From Phocoena phocoena (taxonomy: Eukaryota; Chordata; Mammalia; Artiodactyla; Phocoenidae), in the NCBI RefSeq assembly GCF_963924675.1, contig NW_027077445.1:1054001-1118000 (forward strand): DNA of 64,000 nt, in the 5' to 3' direction. A program made the translations under genes and the position numbers. Positions 23,506-35,379 of this stretch are shown in pieces. The notes beneath the pieces are model-generated. The model was not told the DNA's origin, did not search any database, and saw only the letters and a program-made list of their open reading frames with translations. Within the stretch, counting starts at the first letter, position 1. Every line of letters starts with the position of its first letter.

Positions 23506-26500
23506 CAGAGGGCCCATATCACCAAGGGGACGGGAACCAGGCACGAGTGTCCTCACACCAGTGGGGCCACATCACTAAAAGATGAGGAAACTGGCACATG
23601 TGGCCACAAACCAGAGGACCTACATCACCAAGGGGCTGGGAGTGACAGAGGCAGGAGGAGCCTCCCAATACAGGGCCCAAAGAATAAAAAAGGTGAGGAA
23701 CCCAGCAGTTGGAACTTCCCAGCAGGCGGCCCAGAGTACAGAGGCTATGGGATCTAGGAATGAGTGAACTAACACCAGAGAGCTAACATCAGGAAACTGT
23801 GAGCAACCCAGTCGTTGGAACCTCAGACCAGAAGGCCCATATCGCCATGGGGATGGGAACATTTCACGAGTGTCCTGGCATCACTGGGCTCACATCAGAA
23901 AACCTGGGGAGCCCAGCAGTTAGAGCCTGACGCCAGAGGGACCTCATCACCGAGGATAGGAGTCTCCAAAAGGATCCAACTGCCACCAGAGGGCCGACGT
24001 CACCAAGGCAATGGGAGCAAGCCAGGCAGGAGTTACCTCAGAGCACAGGGCCCACCTCACAGAACGGTAAGGAACCCAGCCAGGATCAGACTCTCACCAG
24101 AGGGGCCACATCACCAAGGGGCTGGGAAACAGGCACGAGTGTCCTCACACCATTGGGGCCACATCATCGAAAGGTGAGGGACCCAGCACACGTGGCCTCA
24201 CACCAGAGGACACACATCACAACGGGGCTGGGATTGAGGCAGGCAGGAGGAGCCTCAAAACAGAGGGCCCATAGAATAAAAAAGGTGAGGAATCCCGCAG
24301 TTGGAACCTCCCAGGAGGTTCCAGGAGCAGCAAGCCTATGGGATCTAGGCCGGAATGAACGCACATTAGAGGGCCCTCATCATGAAACTGTGAGCACCCC
24401 AGCCGTTGGGACCTCAGAGCAGAAGGCCCAAATTCCCATGGGGTTGGGAACCTGACAGGAGTGTACTCGCACCACAGGTCGCACATCTGCAAATTTTGGG
24501 AGCCCAGGAGTTAGGGTCTGACGCAAGAGGGCCCTCATTACCGAGGGACGGAGACTCGCAGCAGACACCAACTCCCAACTGAGGGCCCACGTCACCAAGG
24601 TGATGTGTGCCAGCCAGGCAGTAGTGACCTCACCGCAGAGGGCCTACCTCACAGAAGGGTGAGGAAACCAGCCAGGATAAGACTCTCACCAGAGGGCCCA
24701 CATCACCAAGGGGATCGGAACCAGGCAGGAGGGTCCTCACACCAGTGTGGCCACATTATAGAAAGGTGAGGAACCCTGAACATGTGACCTAAAACAGGGG
24801 ACCCACATCTCCAAGGGGCTAGGAGTGAGGCAAGCAGGAGTATCCTCACAAAACAGAGCCCACAGAATAAAAGTTGTGAGGAATCCAGCAGTTGGAACCG
24901 GCCAGTAGGCCGCCCAGAGCACAGAGTCTATGGGATCCAGGACACAGCAAACTCACAGCAGAGGTCCCACATCATGAAACTGTGAGCAACCCGGCGGATG
25001 GGACCTCAGAGAAGAAGGCCCACATCCCTATGGGGATGGGAACCTGACAGGAGTGTCCTCGGCCCACTTCCACGAATCAGAAAATGTGGGAACCCAGCAG
25101 TTAGGACCTGAGGCCAGAGGACCCTCATCACCGAGGGGAGGAGGCTCCCAGCAGGCTCCAACTGCCACCATAAGGCCGATGTCACCAAGGCGGGGTGTGC
25201 CAACCAGGCAGGAGTGAACTCAGAGCAGAAAGCACACCTCACAGAAGTGTGAGGAACCCAACAAGGATCAGACTGTCACCAGAGGGCCAACATCACCAAG
25301 GGAATGGGAACCAGGCAGGAGTGTCCTCACACCAGTGGGGCTACATCACCATAATTTGAGGGACCCAGCACACGTGGCCTCAAACCTGAGGACACACATC
25401 ACCAAGGGGCTGGGAGTGAGGCAGGCCAGAGGATCCTCAAAACAGAGGGAACATAGAATAAAAAAGGTGAGGAATCCCACAGTTGGAACCTCCGGCAGGC
25501 AGCCAGGAGCAGCGAGGCTATGGGATCTAGGCCGGAGTGAACTCACACCAGAGGGCCCTCATCATGAAACCGAGCAACACAGCCGTTGGGACCTCAGAGC
25601 AGAAGGCTCACATCCCCATGGGGATGGGAACCTGGCAGGAGTGTCCTTGCACCACTTAGCACGAATCAGAAAATGTGGGAACCCAGCAGTTAGGGCCTGA
25701 GGCCAGAGGGCCCTCATCACCGAGGGGAGGAGGCTCCCAGCAGGCTCCAACTGCCACCATATGGCCGACGTTGCCAAGGCGGGGTGTGCCAGCCAGGCAG
25801 GAGTGACCTCAGAGCAGAGGGCCCACCTCACAGAAGGGTGAGGAACCTAACCAGGATCAGACTCTCACCAGAGGGCCAACATCACCAAGGTGATGGGAAC
25901 CAGGCAAGACTGTCCTAACAGCAGTGGGGCCAACATCACCAAGGGAATGGGAACCAGGCAAGAGTGTCCTCACACCAGTGTGGCCACATTATAGAAAGGT
26001 GAGGAACACAGCACATGTGGCCTCAAACAAGGGGACACACATCACGAAGGGGCTGGGAGTGAGGCATGCAGGAGGAGACGCACAACCGAGGGCCCATAGA
26101 ATAAAAAAGGTGAGGAATCGAGAAGTTGGAAACTCCAAGCTGGAGGCCCAGAGCACTGACACTATGGGATACAGGCCAGAGTGAACACACAGCAAAGGGC
26201 CCACATCATGAAACTGTGAGCAGCCCAGCAGTTGGGACCACAGAACAGAAGTCCCACATGCCCATGGGGATGGGAACCTGGCAGGAGTGACTTGCACCAC
26301 TGGGCACACATCAGAAAATGTGTGGAGCCCAGCACTTAGGGCCTGACACCAGAAGGCCCTCATCACTGAGGGGAGGAGGCCCCAGCACGCTCCAACTGCC
26401 ACCAGAGGATCCACGTCGCCAAGGCGACGTGCGCCAGCCAGGCAGGATTGACCTCACAGCAGAGGGCCCACATCATGAAAGTGTGAGCCACCCAGCCATT

Positions 26501-26780
26501 AGGACCTCAGAACAGAAGGCCCACACGCTCATGAGGATGGGAACCTGGCAGGAGTGCCCTCGCACCACTTAGCACGTATCAGAAAATGTGGGAACCCCGC
26601 CGTTAGGGCCTGACGCCAGAGGGCCTCATCACCGCGGGAAGGAGGCTCCCAGCAGGCTCCAACTGCCACCAGGGTGCCGAAGTCAGCAAGGCGGGTTGTG
26701 CCAGCCAGGCAGGAGTGACCTCAGAGAAGAGGGCTCACCTCACGGATGTGTGAGGAACCCAACCAGGATCAGAGTCTCAC
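23506..26780. repeat. 3.28 kb tandem duplication in the GC-rich array, copy 1
   Basis: This segment recurs nearly base for base at 26781-30057 with an offset of 3274-3277 bp. Shared private features include the GGAACATTTCACGAGTGTCC subunit (about 23847 and 27121), the irregular 643 bp and 270 bp units, and the doubled subunit near 25866-25975. Differences are small: single substitutions, a 4 bp deletion near 25568, and a short block around 24310-24370. Confidence 0.88.
23983..23994 (+). promoter_or_regulatory. CTCF-core-like motif in the GC-rich array
   Basis: CCACCAGAGGGC, preceded by TG and followed by CGACG, closely resembles the vertebrate CTCF core consensus. The same position in other 590 bp units is altered, for example CCACCATATGGC near 25753 and CTACCAGAGGGG near 22209. 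Binding is inferred from the motif alone. Confidence 0.4.
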
Positions 26781-29700
26781 CAGAGGGCCCACATCACCAA
26801 GGGGATGGGAACCAGGCAGGAGTGTCCTCACACCAGTGGGGCCACATCACTAAAGATGAGGAAACTGGCACATGTGGCCACAAACCAGAGGACCTTCATC
26901 ACCAAGGGGCTGGGAGTGACACAGGCAGGAGGAGCCTCCCAACACAGGGCCCAAAGAATAAAAAAGGTGAGGAACCCAGCAGTTGGAACTTCCCAGCAGG
27001 CGGCCCAGAGTACAGAGGCTATGGGATCTAGGAATGAGTGAACTAACACCAGAGAGCTAACATCAGGAAACTGTGAGCAACCCAGTCGTTGGAACCTCAG
27101 ACCAGAAGGCCCATATCGCCATGGGGATGGGAACATTTCACGAGTGTCCTGGCATCACTGGGCTCACATCAGAAAACCTGGGGAGCCCAGCAGTTAGAGC
27201 CTGACGCCAGAGGGACCTCATCACCGAGGATAGGAGTCTCCAAAAGGATCCAACTGCCACCAGAGGGCCGACGTCACCAAGGCAATGGGAGCAAGCCAGG
27301 CAGGAGTTACCTCAGAGCACAGGGCCCACCTCACAGAACGGTAAGGAACCCAGCCAGGATCAGACTCTCACCAGAGGGGCCACATCACCAAGGGGCTGGG
27401 AAACAGGCACGAGTGTCCTCACACCATTGGGGCCACATCATCGAAAGGTGAGGGACCCAGCACACGTGGCCTCACACCAGAGGACACACATCACAACGGG
27501 GCTGGGATTGAGGCAGGCAGGAGGAGCCTCAAAACAGAGGGCCCATAGAATAAAAAAGGTGAGGAATCCCGCAGTTGGAACCTCCCAGCAGGTGCCCAGG
27601 AGCAGCAAGCCTATGGGATCAAGGACGGAATGAACACACATCAGAGGGCCCTCATCATGAAACTGTGAGCACCCCAGCCGTTGGGACCTCAGAGCAGAAG
27701 GCCCAAATTCCCATGGGGTTGGGAACCTGACAGGAGTGTACTCGCACCACAGGTCGCACATCTGCAAATTTTGGGAGCCCAGGAGTTAGGGTCTGACGCA
27801 AGAGGGCCCTCATTACCGAGGGACGGAGACTCGCAGCAGACACCAACTCCCAACTGAGGGCCCACGTCACCAAGGTGATGTGTGCCAGCCAGGCAGGAGT
27901 GACCTCACCGCAGAGGGCCTACCTCACAGAAGGGTGAGGAAACCAGCCAGGATAAGACTCTCACCAGAGGGCCCACATCACCAAGGGGATCGGAACCAGG
28001 CAGGAGGGTCCTCACACCAGTGTGGCCACATTATAGAAAGGTGAGGAACCCTGAACATGTGGCCTAAAACAGGTGACCCACATCTCCAAGGGGCTAGGAG
28101 TGAGGCAAGCAGGAGTATCCTCACAAAACAGAGCCCACAGAATAAAAGTTGTGAGGAATCCAGCAGTTGGAACCGGCCAGTAGGCCGCCCAGAGCACAGA
28201 GTCTATGGGATCCAGGACACAGCGAACTCACAGCAGAGGTCCCACATCATGAAACTGTGAGCAACCCAGCGGATGGGACCTCAGAGCAGAAGGCCCACAT
28301 CCCCATGGGGATGGGAACCTGACAGGAGTGTCCTCGGCCCACTTCCACGAATCAGAAAATGTGGGAACCCAGCAGTTAGGACCTGAGGCCAGAGGACCCT
28401 CATCACCGAGGAGAGGAGGCTCCCAGCAGGCTCCAACTGCCACCATAAGGCCGATGTCACCAAGGCGGGGTGTGCCAACCAGGCAGGAGTGAACTCAGAG
28501 CAGAAAGCACACCTCACAGAAGTGTGAGGAACCCAACAAGGATCAGACTGTCACCAGAGGGCCAACATCACCAAGGGAATGGGAACCAGGCAGGAGTGTC
28601 CTCACACCAGTGGGGCTACATCACCATAATTTGAGGGACCCAGCACACGTGGCCTCAAACCTGAGGACACACATCACCAAGGGGCTGGGAGTGAGGCAGG
28701 CCAGAGGATCCTCAAAACAGAGGGAACATAGAATAAAAAAGGTGAGGAATCCCACAGTTGGAACCTCCGGCAGGCAGCCAGGAGCAGCGAGGCTATGGGA
28801 TCTAGGCCGGAGTGAACTCACACCAGAGGGCCCTCATCATGAAACTGTGAGCAACACAGCCGTTGGGACCTCAGAGCAGAAGGCTCACATCCCCAAGGGG
28901 ATGGGAACCTGGCAAGAGTGTCCTTGCACCACTTAGCACGAATCAGAAAATGTGGGAACCCAGCAGTTAGGGCCTGAGGCCAGAGGGCCCTCATCACCGA
29001 GGGGAGGAGGCTCCCAGCAGGCTCCAACTGCCACCATATGGCCGACGTTGCCAAGGCGGGGTGTGCCAGCCAGGCAGGAGTGACCTCAGAGCAGAGGGCC
29101 CACCTCACAGAAGGGTGAGGAACCTAACCAGGATCAGACTCTCACCAGAGGGCCAACATCACCAAGGTGATGGGAACCAGGCAAGACTGTCCTAACAGCA
29201 GTGGGGCCAACATCACCAAGGGAATGGGAACCAGGCAAGAGTGTCCTCACACCAGTGTGGCCACATTATAGAAAGGTGAGGAACACAGCACATGTGGCCT
29301 CAAACAAGGGGACACACATCACGAAGGGGCTGGGAGTGAGGCATTCAGGAGGAGACGCATAACCGAGGGCCCATAGAATAAAAAAGGTGAGGAATCGAGA
29401 AGTTGGAAACTCCAAGCTGGAGGCCCAGAGCACTGACACTATGGGATACAGGCCAGAGTGAACACACAGCAAAGGGCCCACATCATGAAACTGTGAGCAG
29501 CCCAGCAGTTGGGACCACAGAACAGAAGTCCCACATGCCCATGGGGATGGGAACCTGGCAGGAGTGACTCGCACCACTGGGCACACATCAGAAAATGTGT
29601 GGAGCCCAGCACTTAGGGCCTGACACCAGAAGGCCCTCATCACTGAGGGGAGGAGGCCCCAGCACGCTCCAACTGCCACCAGAGGATCCACGTCGCCAAG

Positions 29701-30057
29701 GCGACGTGCGCCAGCCAGGCAGGGTTGACCTCACAGCAGAGGGCCCACATCATGAAAGTGTGAGCAACCCAGCCATTAGGACCTCAGAACAGAAGGCCCA
29801 CACGCTCATGAGGATGGGAACCTGGCAGGAGTGCCCTCGTACCACTTAGCACGTATCAGAAAATGTGGGAACCCCGCCATTAGGTTCTGACGCCAGAGGG
29901 CCTCATCACCGAGGGAAGGAGGCTCCCAGCAGGCTCCAACTGCCACCAGGGTGCTGAAGTCAACAAGGCGGGTTGTGCCAGCCAGGCAGGAGTGACCTCA
30001 GAGAAGAGGGCTCACCTCACGGATGTGTGAGGAACCCAACCAGGATCAGAGTCTCAC
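26781..30057. repeat. 3.28 kb tandem duplication in the GC-rich array, copy 2
   Basis: Second copy of the segment starting at 23506. The sequence just left of copy 2 (about 26600-26780) also closely matches the sequence at its right end (about 29877-30057). This is expected of a tandem duplication made by unequal exchange within the array. Confidence 0.88.
27257..27268 (+). promoter_or_regulatory. CTCF-core-like motif, duplicated copy
   Basis: CCACCAGAGGGC at the position corresponding to 23983-23994 in the second copy of the 3.28 kb duplication. Only sequence resemblance supports it. Confidence 0.4.
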
Positions 30058-30203
30058 CAGAGGGCCCACATCACCAAGGGGGTGGGAACCAGGCAGGAGT
30101 GTCCACACACCAGTGGGGCCACATCATCAAAAGATGAGGAACCCATCACATATGGCCTCAAACCTGAGGACATACATCACCATGTGGCTGGGAGTGAGGC
30201 AGG

Positions 30204-31321
30204 TATCTGGAGGGGCACATTTAACTCGAATTTCCCACCAGGAAGAGGAATTAACCAAAAGCTCAGAGTGCCGTGCCGGACCCTGATTATGACCTGAAGC
30301 AAACCTGCAGTTTTGTGGCCAGCTTACAAGGAAGCGAGTTAAGAAAGGAGCTCAGGGGCACTTTAATTCACAAACCTGCAGAGATAAATGACAGCTATTG
30401 GCAAAAATATATCGAAGTAAGTCTGCAAAGAGGACTTGAAAACGAGGCAGAATTGCAGGAATCGTATTTCAAGAGGTAGATTGGAATTGCATTTAAAGCA
30501 TATGAAAAGCAGCAGATCTTTGACAGTGATGCACATGGACAAAAAGTGCATATAAATTTTTCCTGAATATATTCAGGAAAAAACGCATATGAACATTTTG
30601 GCCAACCAAGCACTCCAGCAATGGAAATCCACACTACAATGAAGTCACATTTCCCATTCGTCAAAAAGGCCATCTGAATAAAGTGTAAAAACCAGAAACA
30701 CAGGACAGGCCATGGAGAACAGGGAGCCGTGTTATGCTGATGGGCGGGATGTAAATTGCCAACAGACACTCTGGAGATGTTCATGGTGTATCCTGAAACA
30801 TCTAAAAAACAAAGCTACAGAGCCTAGGGCACTTCCACTTTTGGCCCTATAGCTTAGGAAAATTAAAATCAACAAGACACAGCCAACACAAAATTTAGGG
30901 CTGCTGTGTTTACAAGAACCTCGAGTCCAGTACAAATTAAATATCCCAGAAAGAAAAAAATGGATAAAGAAGTTGTGCTACTTACGTACAACGGAATATC
31001 ACTCAGCAATGAAATCAATGTCATCAGGCCTGTAGCAGCAAATTGAGTGGATTTAATTATGATGATTCTAAGAGAAATATGTCACACAAAGAAAGATAAT
31101 TATCATAAGATATCACTAATAGAGGGAGTGTAAACTTGGCTACACATAAACTGAATTACAAAACCGAACAGAGTCTCACATTTAGATAAAAACCTTATGC
31201 TTGCTTAAGGGGAAAGTTGAGTTGGGCTGCTGTATAAAAACAGATTGAAATTAGCACACATACCATTCCATAAGCCAAATACGTAATAAACAAGACCTAC
31301 TCTTTGCTCAACGAAATAGAC
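30204..31321 (+). repeat. Diverged satellite fragment B
   Basis: The satellite resumes in the same orientation at GGTATCTGGAGGGGCACAT (consensus GGTGTCTGCACGGGCAAAT). It passes the palindrome (centre near 30564, arms imperfect) and the L1-derived half, and ends at CTCAACGAAATAGACTCA in the L1 3'-UTR-derived part. It differs from core monomers at many sites and is often closer to L1 (for example CATTCGTCAAAAAGGCCATC near 30655). It restarts about 360 bp upstream of the point where block A stopped, so satellite on the two sides of the GC-rich array overlaps in phase rather than rejoining cleanly. Confidence 0.85.
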
Positions 31322-32050
31322 TCATCCATGGTGTATCACCTCACACCTATTAGAATGGGCATCATCAGAAAATCTACAAACAACAAATGCTGGAAACGGT
31401 GTGGAGATAAGGAATCCTCTTCCACTATTGTTGGGAACGTAAATTGATACAGTCATTGTGGAGAACATTATGGAGTTTCTTATAAAACTAAGAACAGAAT
31501 TACCATATGATACAGCAATCCCTCTACTGGGCATATACCCAGACAAAACCATAAATCAAAAAGAGACATTCACCACAATGTTCATTGCATCACTATTTAC
31601 ACTATCCAGGTAATGGAAGCAACCTAAATGCCCACAGACAGACGAATGCATAAAGATGTGGTACATATATAAAATGGAATGTTACTAAGCTATAAAAAGG
31701 AATGAAATTGGGACATTTGTAGAGACGTTGATGGATCTAGAGACTGTCATACAGAGTGAAGTAAGTCAGAAAGAGAAAAACAAATCTTGTATATTAATGC
31801 ATATATGTGGAACCTAGAAAAATTGTACAGATGAACCGTTTTGCAAGGCAGAAATAGAGCAACACATGTATACAACAAACGTATGGACAACAATGGGGGA
31901 AAGCTGTTGGGGATGGTGGTGGGAGGAGTTGAGATATTGGGATTGGTATGTATACATTTATATGTATAAAGTAGATAACCAAAAACAACCTGCTGTATAA
32001 AAATATAAAATTAAATTCAAAATAAAATTAAAAAAAGTAAAACAGAAAAA
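31322..32050 (+). mobile_element. LINE-1 3' end (ORF2 C-terminus, 3' UTR, A-rich tail)
   Basis: Sense-strand L1 sequence starting in the ORF2 C-terminal region (TATCACCTCACACCTATTAG, then ATGGGCATCATCAGAAAATC). It passes the CTACTGGGCATATACCC landmark at 31524-31540 and the GGAATG-TTACTAAG region near 31677, then a 3' UTR and an A-rich tail at about 32008-32052. The ORF2 frame is broken by small indels and stops. It is less decayed than the L1 sequence in the satellite monomers but older-looking than the copy at 20535-21206. I saw no clear target-site duplication, and satellite does not resume after the tail, so this copy marks a block boundary rather than a simple insertion. Confidence 0.92.
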
Positions 32051-33373
32051 ATATTCTTCCCTTCACATACATGTATTTATATGAATAAATTATTTCCATG
32101 CTTATATCTGTAAATACACAAAAGAGGAATAAAATCTACCTTGAACCAAAAACGAAAAAAAGATAAAAAAGAACAGAACCCTCCAGTTACACAGAGGAAA
32201 ACCGTTTCAGGGCACTTGCTCCAATTGCAAACAATTCTGAAATTGGTCAGTGGTGGGGAATCATCTCCCATTCAGCCAGCATGCTCCTCGCAACAAGCGT
32301 CCTCACTGCAAAGCTGGGGGACCGTGCCGAGGTATCTGTGAGTAAACGTGGGCCGAGCCCCAGGCCAGCTGCTGCTGAAATGTTCCCACCCTTCCAAGGC
32401 TAAACACCTGAATATGTACAAGGACTTGAAAACCTAGAGGAAGGGCCATGGAGCCACATGAGGGACAGCATGCCAGCCGACTTGGTGCCTACAGGCCAGC
32501 CAGGATGGTCCTGGCCCTGGGTGCTCTTCTGGAAGCTCTCCATTTCCCTGCCTGAGATACCCCTGCTGTCCCGGCCCCCACTGCTTTCTTCCTTCCTCAC
32601 CTGTGCCCAGGGAGAAATTCCAGCGGCAGGTGTGGGTGACACATCCTCTTCTTTAGCAGGTAGCATCTTGGCAACTGCTGCAGAAAGTCCAGCAGAGCCC
32701 CACTCACACTGGGACACCCACAAAGCCGTGGCCTCTCACTCCCTCCCACCAGCCCAGCCCCGAGACTGCTGACAGGGCAGAGAAAATGGCGTCAGGCACA
32801 GCTGCAGGGGCTCTTGCTGCCTGGAGCGGTGTTTATATTGATCTCAACTCAGGCACACCTGGGGAGGGCTGGCCGGCACGGTCAGGCTTCCCAAGCCAGC
32901 CAATAATCACCCCTCAGGGGCTCACACTTGCAGAAAATGGAACTTGCTGAATTGGCCAGGTCCAAGGAACAGGTGTGGGCTCCTGAGAGTCAGGATAGAC
33001 AAGGGGCTGCAGCTCTGGCTTGTTTTCTAATTATATTATCTGGCCCATGAGTGGGAGACAACTTCAAGAAAACCCTCTCCTAATGAGAGGAACCCAGGAG
33101 TCAGGGAGAGGAGGGGTGGGTGGTGGTTGGAGACAGAGGCCTGGTGCCCCGGGTGCAGTGGAAGTCTCTGGAAGATCAGGTGGAGGAGGCCGCACAGAGT
33201 GATGCCCAGGGTCACAGACCTGTCAGAGCTGCTGTTTGTTAGTTCAAGTCCTGCTCTGAGGTGCTCTGTGTCAGATCTGAGCGACAGGTGAGCTGGGAGT
33301 GCTCTGCAATGAGGGCTATGTGCACGGTTCCTGTGTGCCCAGCCCTGCCAAGGTACCTGCAAGGGTAGCTCTG
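32051..33373. other. Non-satellite sequence without a recognisable gene
   Basis: A-rich sequence to about 32200, then moderately GC-rich apparently unique sequence. A 104-codon open frame at 32458-32772 (+) has no motif I recognise, is proline/serine-rich, and overlaps an antisense frame of similar length at 32400-32723, so I do not call it a gene. I saw no RNA gene or satellite sequence here. Confidence 0.6.
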
Positions 33374-33560
33374 TATCCTGGGAGGGGCCTGACCACGGGA
33401 GCCCCATGGACTGCAGAGGACCTGCCCAGGGAATCCCATATCCTGGGAGGGGCCTGAACACGAGAGCCCCGTGGGCTGGGGTGGGGGTAGGGTACCTGCC
33501 CAGGTGAGCTCCATATCCTGGGATTGGCCTGACCTCGAGAGCCCCATGGGCTGCTGGAGT
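33374..33560. repeat. Short GC-rich minisatellite, three diverged copies
   Basis: A block reading TATCCTGGGAGGGGCCTGA, followed by GAGAGCCCCATGGGCTG and then ACCTGCCCAGG, occurs three times (starts near 33374, 33438 and 33516; spacings about 64 and 78 bp). The 186-codon minus-strand open frame at 33036-33596 runs through these repeats and its repetitiveness comes from them. Confidence 0.75.
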
Positions 33561-33563
33561 CCT

Positions 33564-34870
33564 GGTAAAGGATGTCAGGACCGTCAGTGAAGTCACTGAG
33601 GATATACCTCCAGTAGTTCCTAAATCCTACACCCTGCTGGTCATTCTACCAACCACCAGGACGTGGTATTCTGTATTAGTCTTCACTGATGCCTTCTTTT
33701 GTATTCCATTAGTCCCAGAGTCACAAGACATTTTGGCTTGTGAGTGACAGGACTCAACATACAACTAAAACAATACTTCCAGGCTGTCTTGCCCCAAGGG
33801 TTCAAAAATTCCCACACCATCTTTGGGGAAAGCTCAGCTAAAGACCTAAAAGTTCTACCTCTGGAAAAGGAAACACTCCTTCAATATTCAGACGACATTC
33901 TGATCGCCAGCCCTACTAAGGAGGCCTCAGAACTACCAAGCCAATAAAGGATAGAAGTTGTCCACGAAAAAGCTCAAGTATCACAGACTACGGTGACCTG
34001 CCTGGGCTTCATTCTCACAGAAGGTCGGAGAAGCCCATCCCAGGAAAGGGAAGAAACAATTTACAGCCTTACCCCTTTCTGAAACTAGAAGACAGCTTAG
34101 GGGTTCCTGGGGAAGCCAGGGTTTCCTGCCTCTGGATCCCTAACTACAGTCTACTAGCTGGGCCTCTATATGAAACACTGAAAGGAAAAGATGATGATCC
34201 TTTTGAATAGAATCCAGAAGTGGCCTTTCAAGAATGGAAAGAGCAGTCAATTCAGACCCTTGCCCTGGAACTCCCTAATTTAGCTAAACCCTTTGACCTT
34301 TACATTCCTGGTGAAAGGTGAATCGCCATTGGAGTATTAGTGCAAAAACTGGGACCACTTGAAATGGAACAATGCAAGAATGCCATCCAGGTAGGATAAA
34401 CTATGGTCACCAAGGGGCTTGGCCCACCGCCACATCTGGCCAAGATACTGGTGGTATCTGAAAACCTGGAAATCAGCAGCCCAAAAGGCCACCTCCCTTC
34501 TAAGGGAAACGGACCCCACGTGGTGATCCTAACCCCCAACCATGCCCTGAAGTTGCAGGGTTTGCTCCGTAGGCACACTGACCTCGATTGAGGAGGCCCT
34601 CCAACTCCAACCTCCAGAGAGATAACCGGGGGCAACGGGGCACCATGACGACCCGTGTGACCATCACTTGACCTGGAGTTTCTCTCATAAAACAACAAGA
34701 GTGTGTCCCAAAAGAGTAGACTACTGCTTGCAGTACTTACTGTACCCAGAGGGGAGGTAATAATCTTGGCGGGGGAACCGTATATCATGCTGTCACCATA
34801 GAAAAGCCTACAGACACCCTGATGCTGGTGGCCAATAAGACCGGCTGGACTCCTGTTTATTTCCAAAGGC
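33564..34870 (+). pseudogene. Endogenous retrovirus pol remnant (class I, gammaretrovirus-like), broken
   Basis: Conceptual translation in shifting frames shows reverse transcriptase features: a DAFFCIPL-type segment near 33685-33715, a VLPQGF segment near 33787-33804, and the catalytic motif as YSDD at 33885-33896 (the retroviral norm has V or M in the second position). Connection-region and RNase H-like segments follow to about 34590 (for example LTPNHALKLQG near 34530-34562). Several in-frame stops and frameshifts interrupt it, and the longest open pieces are 67 codons (33744-33947) and 62 codons (34403-34591). I recognised no gag or env. It is an inactive relic and the only trace of a retroviral gene in the window. 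Confidence 0.8.
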
Positions 34871-35008
34871 TCTTGACTCAGTGACCATCATGATCCTTCA
34901 TCACCACTGACCCTGGACTGTCTGGGAGCTGAGCGGGCAGGATCCTGACACCTGGTGCTGTTTTTACGTTAATTCAGGGGCCTAATGGAAGAAAGCGCAG
35001 ACTGTTGG

Positions 35009-35070
35009 TCAGAGCATCTAGGCTGGCAGAAACGGTCAGTCAGAGCATCTAGGCTGGCAGAAACGGTCAG
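35009..35070. repeat. Perfect 31 bp tandem duplication
   Basis: Two identical adjacent 31 bp copies (35009-35039 and 35040-35070), each starting TCAGAGCATCTAGGCTGG. It lies between the pol remnant and the possible LTR region. A two-copy perfect repeat in otherwise decayed sequence is probably a recent slippage or repair duplication. Confidence 0.9.
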
Positions 35071-35379
35071 CCTAAGGTGGCCGGACAAATGTGGGGCGGG
35101 GTGAAACTGGACCTCACAGCGCCACTGCACATCTCCTTTCTGGACCCTTAAAGGTCATTAGAATCTATAACACTTCCAATACTGGTGCTCAGGCGGACGA
35201 GCAGGGAGGCAGGAGGCCTGGGGACAATCAACGTCACCTGGAGGCTGCTGGGGAGAAGTTCTGACCCTCGCCCACGGGTATGAGGCCTCCTAAATCAGCA
35301 CTCAGCAGTTAGAGAAGAAGGGTCTGCACCCGCAGCACTCCAAGAATGAGGAAAGGGACAAAAGGCAGAAGAGAAGTTT

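Larger units (their letters stand above)
21568..30203. repeat. GC-rich nested minisatellite: about 54 bp subunits in a 590 bp, 11-subunit unit
   Basis: Every 50-57 bp a subunit of the form CAGAGGGCCCACATCACCAA...GGGAACCAGGCAGGAGTGTCCTCACACC recurs. Subunits differ, but eleven in fixed order repeat about every 590 bp. The marker TTAGGGCCTGA (or variants) lies near 22142, 22735, 23325, 23918, 24508, 25099, 25687, 26330, 26600, 27190, 27783, 28372, 28962, 29606 and 29877. Two long units (about 643 bp) carry one extra subunit and two short ones (about 270 bp) carry five. I do not recognise the family. Open frames of 60-147 aa on both strands follow the repeat period and vary between copies; I regard them as non-coding. 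Confidence 0.9.

Noticed and set aside
21568..30203. Regular repeats suggesting a CRISPR array
   Set aside because: Subunits are continuous and related to one another with no unique spacers, there are no cas genes, and the context is mammalian.
21751..30297. Open frames of 60-147 aa on both strands in the GC-rich array
   Set aside because: The 54 bp subunit is a multiple of three and poor in stops, so long frames appear on both strands by chance; lengths vary freely between copies.
32458..32772. 104 aa plus-strand open frame
   Set aside because: No domain or splice context seen; an antisense frame of similar size overlaps; composition is typical of chance frames in GC-rich DNA.
33036..33596. 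186 aa minus-strand open frame
   Set aside because: Half of it is translation of the three-copy minisatellite; no recognisable motif and overlapping frames exist.
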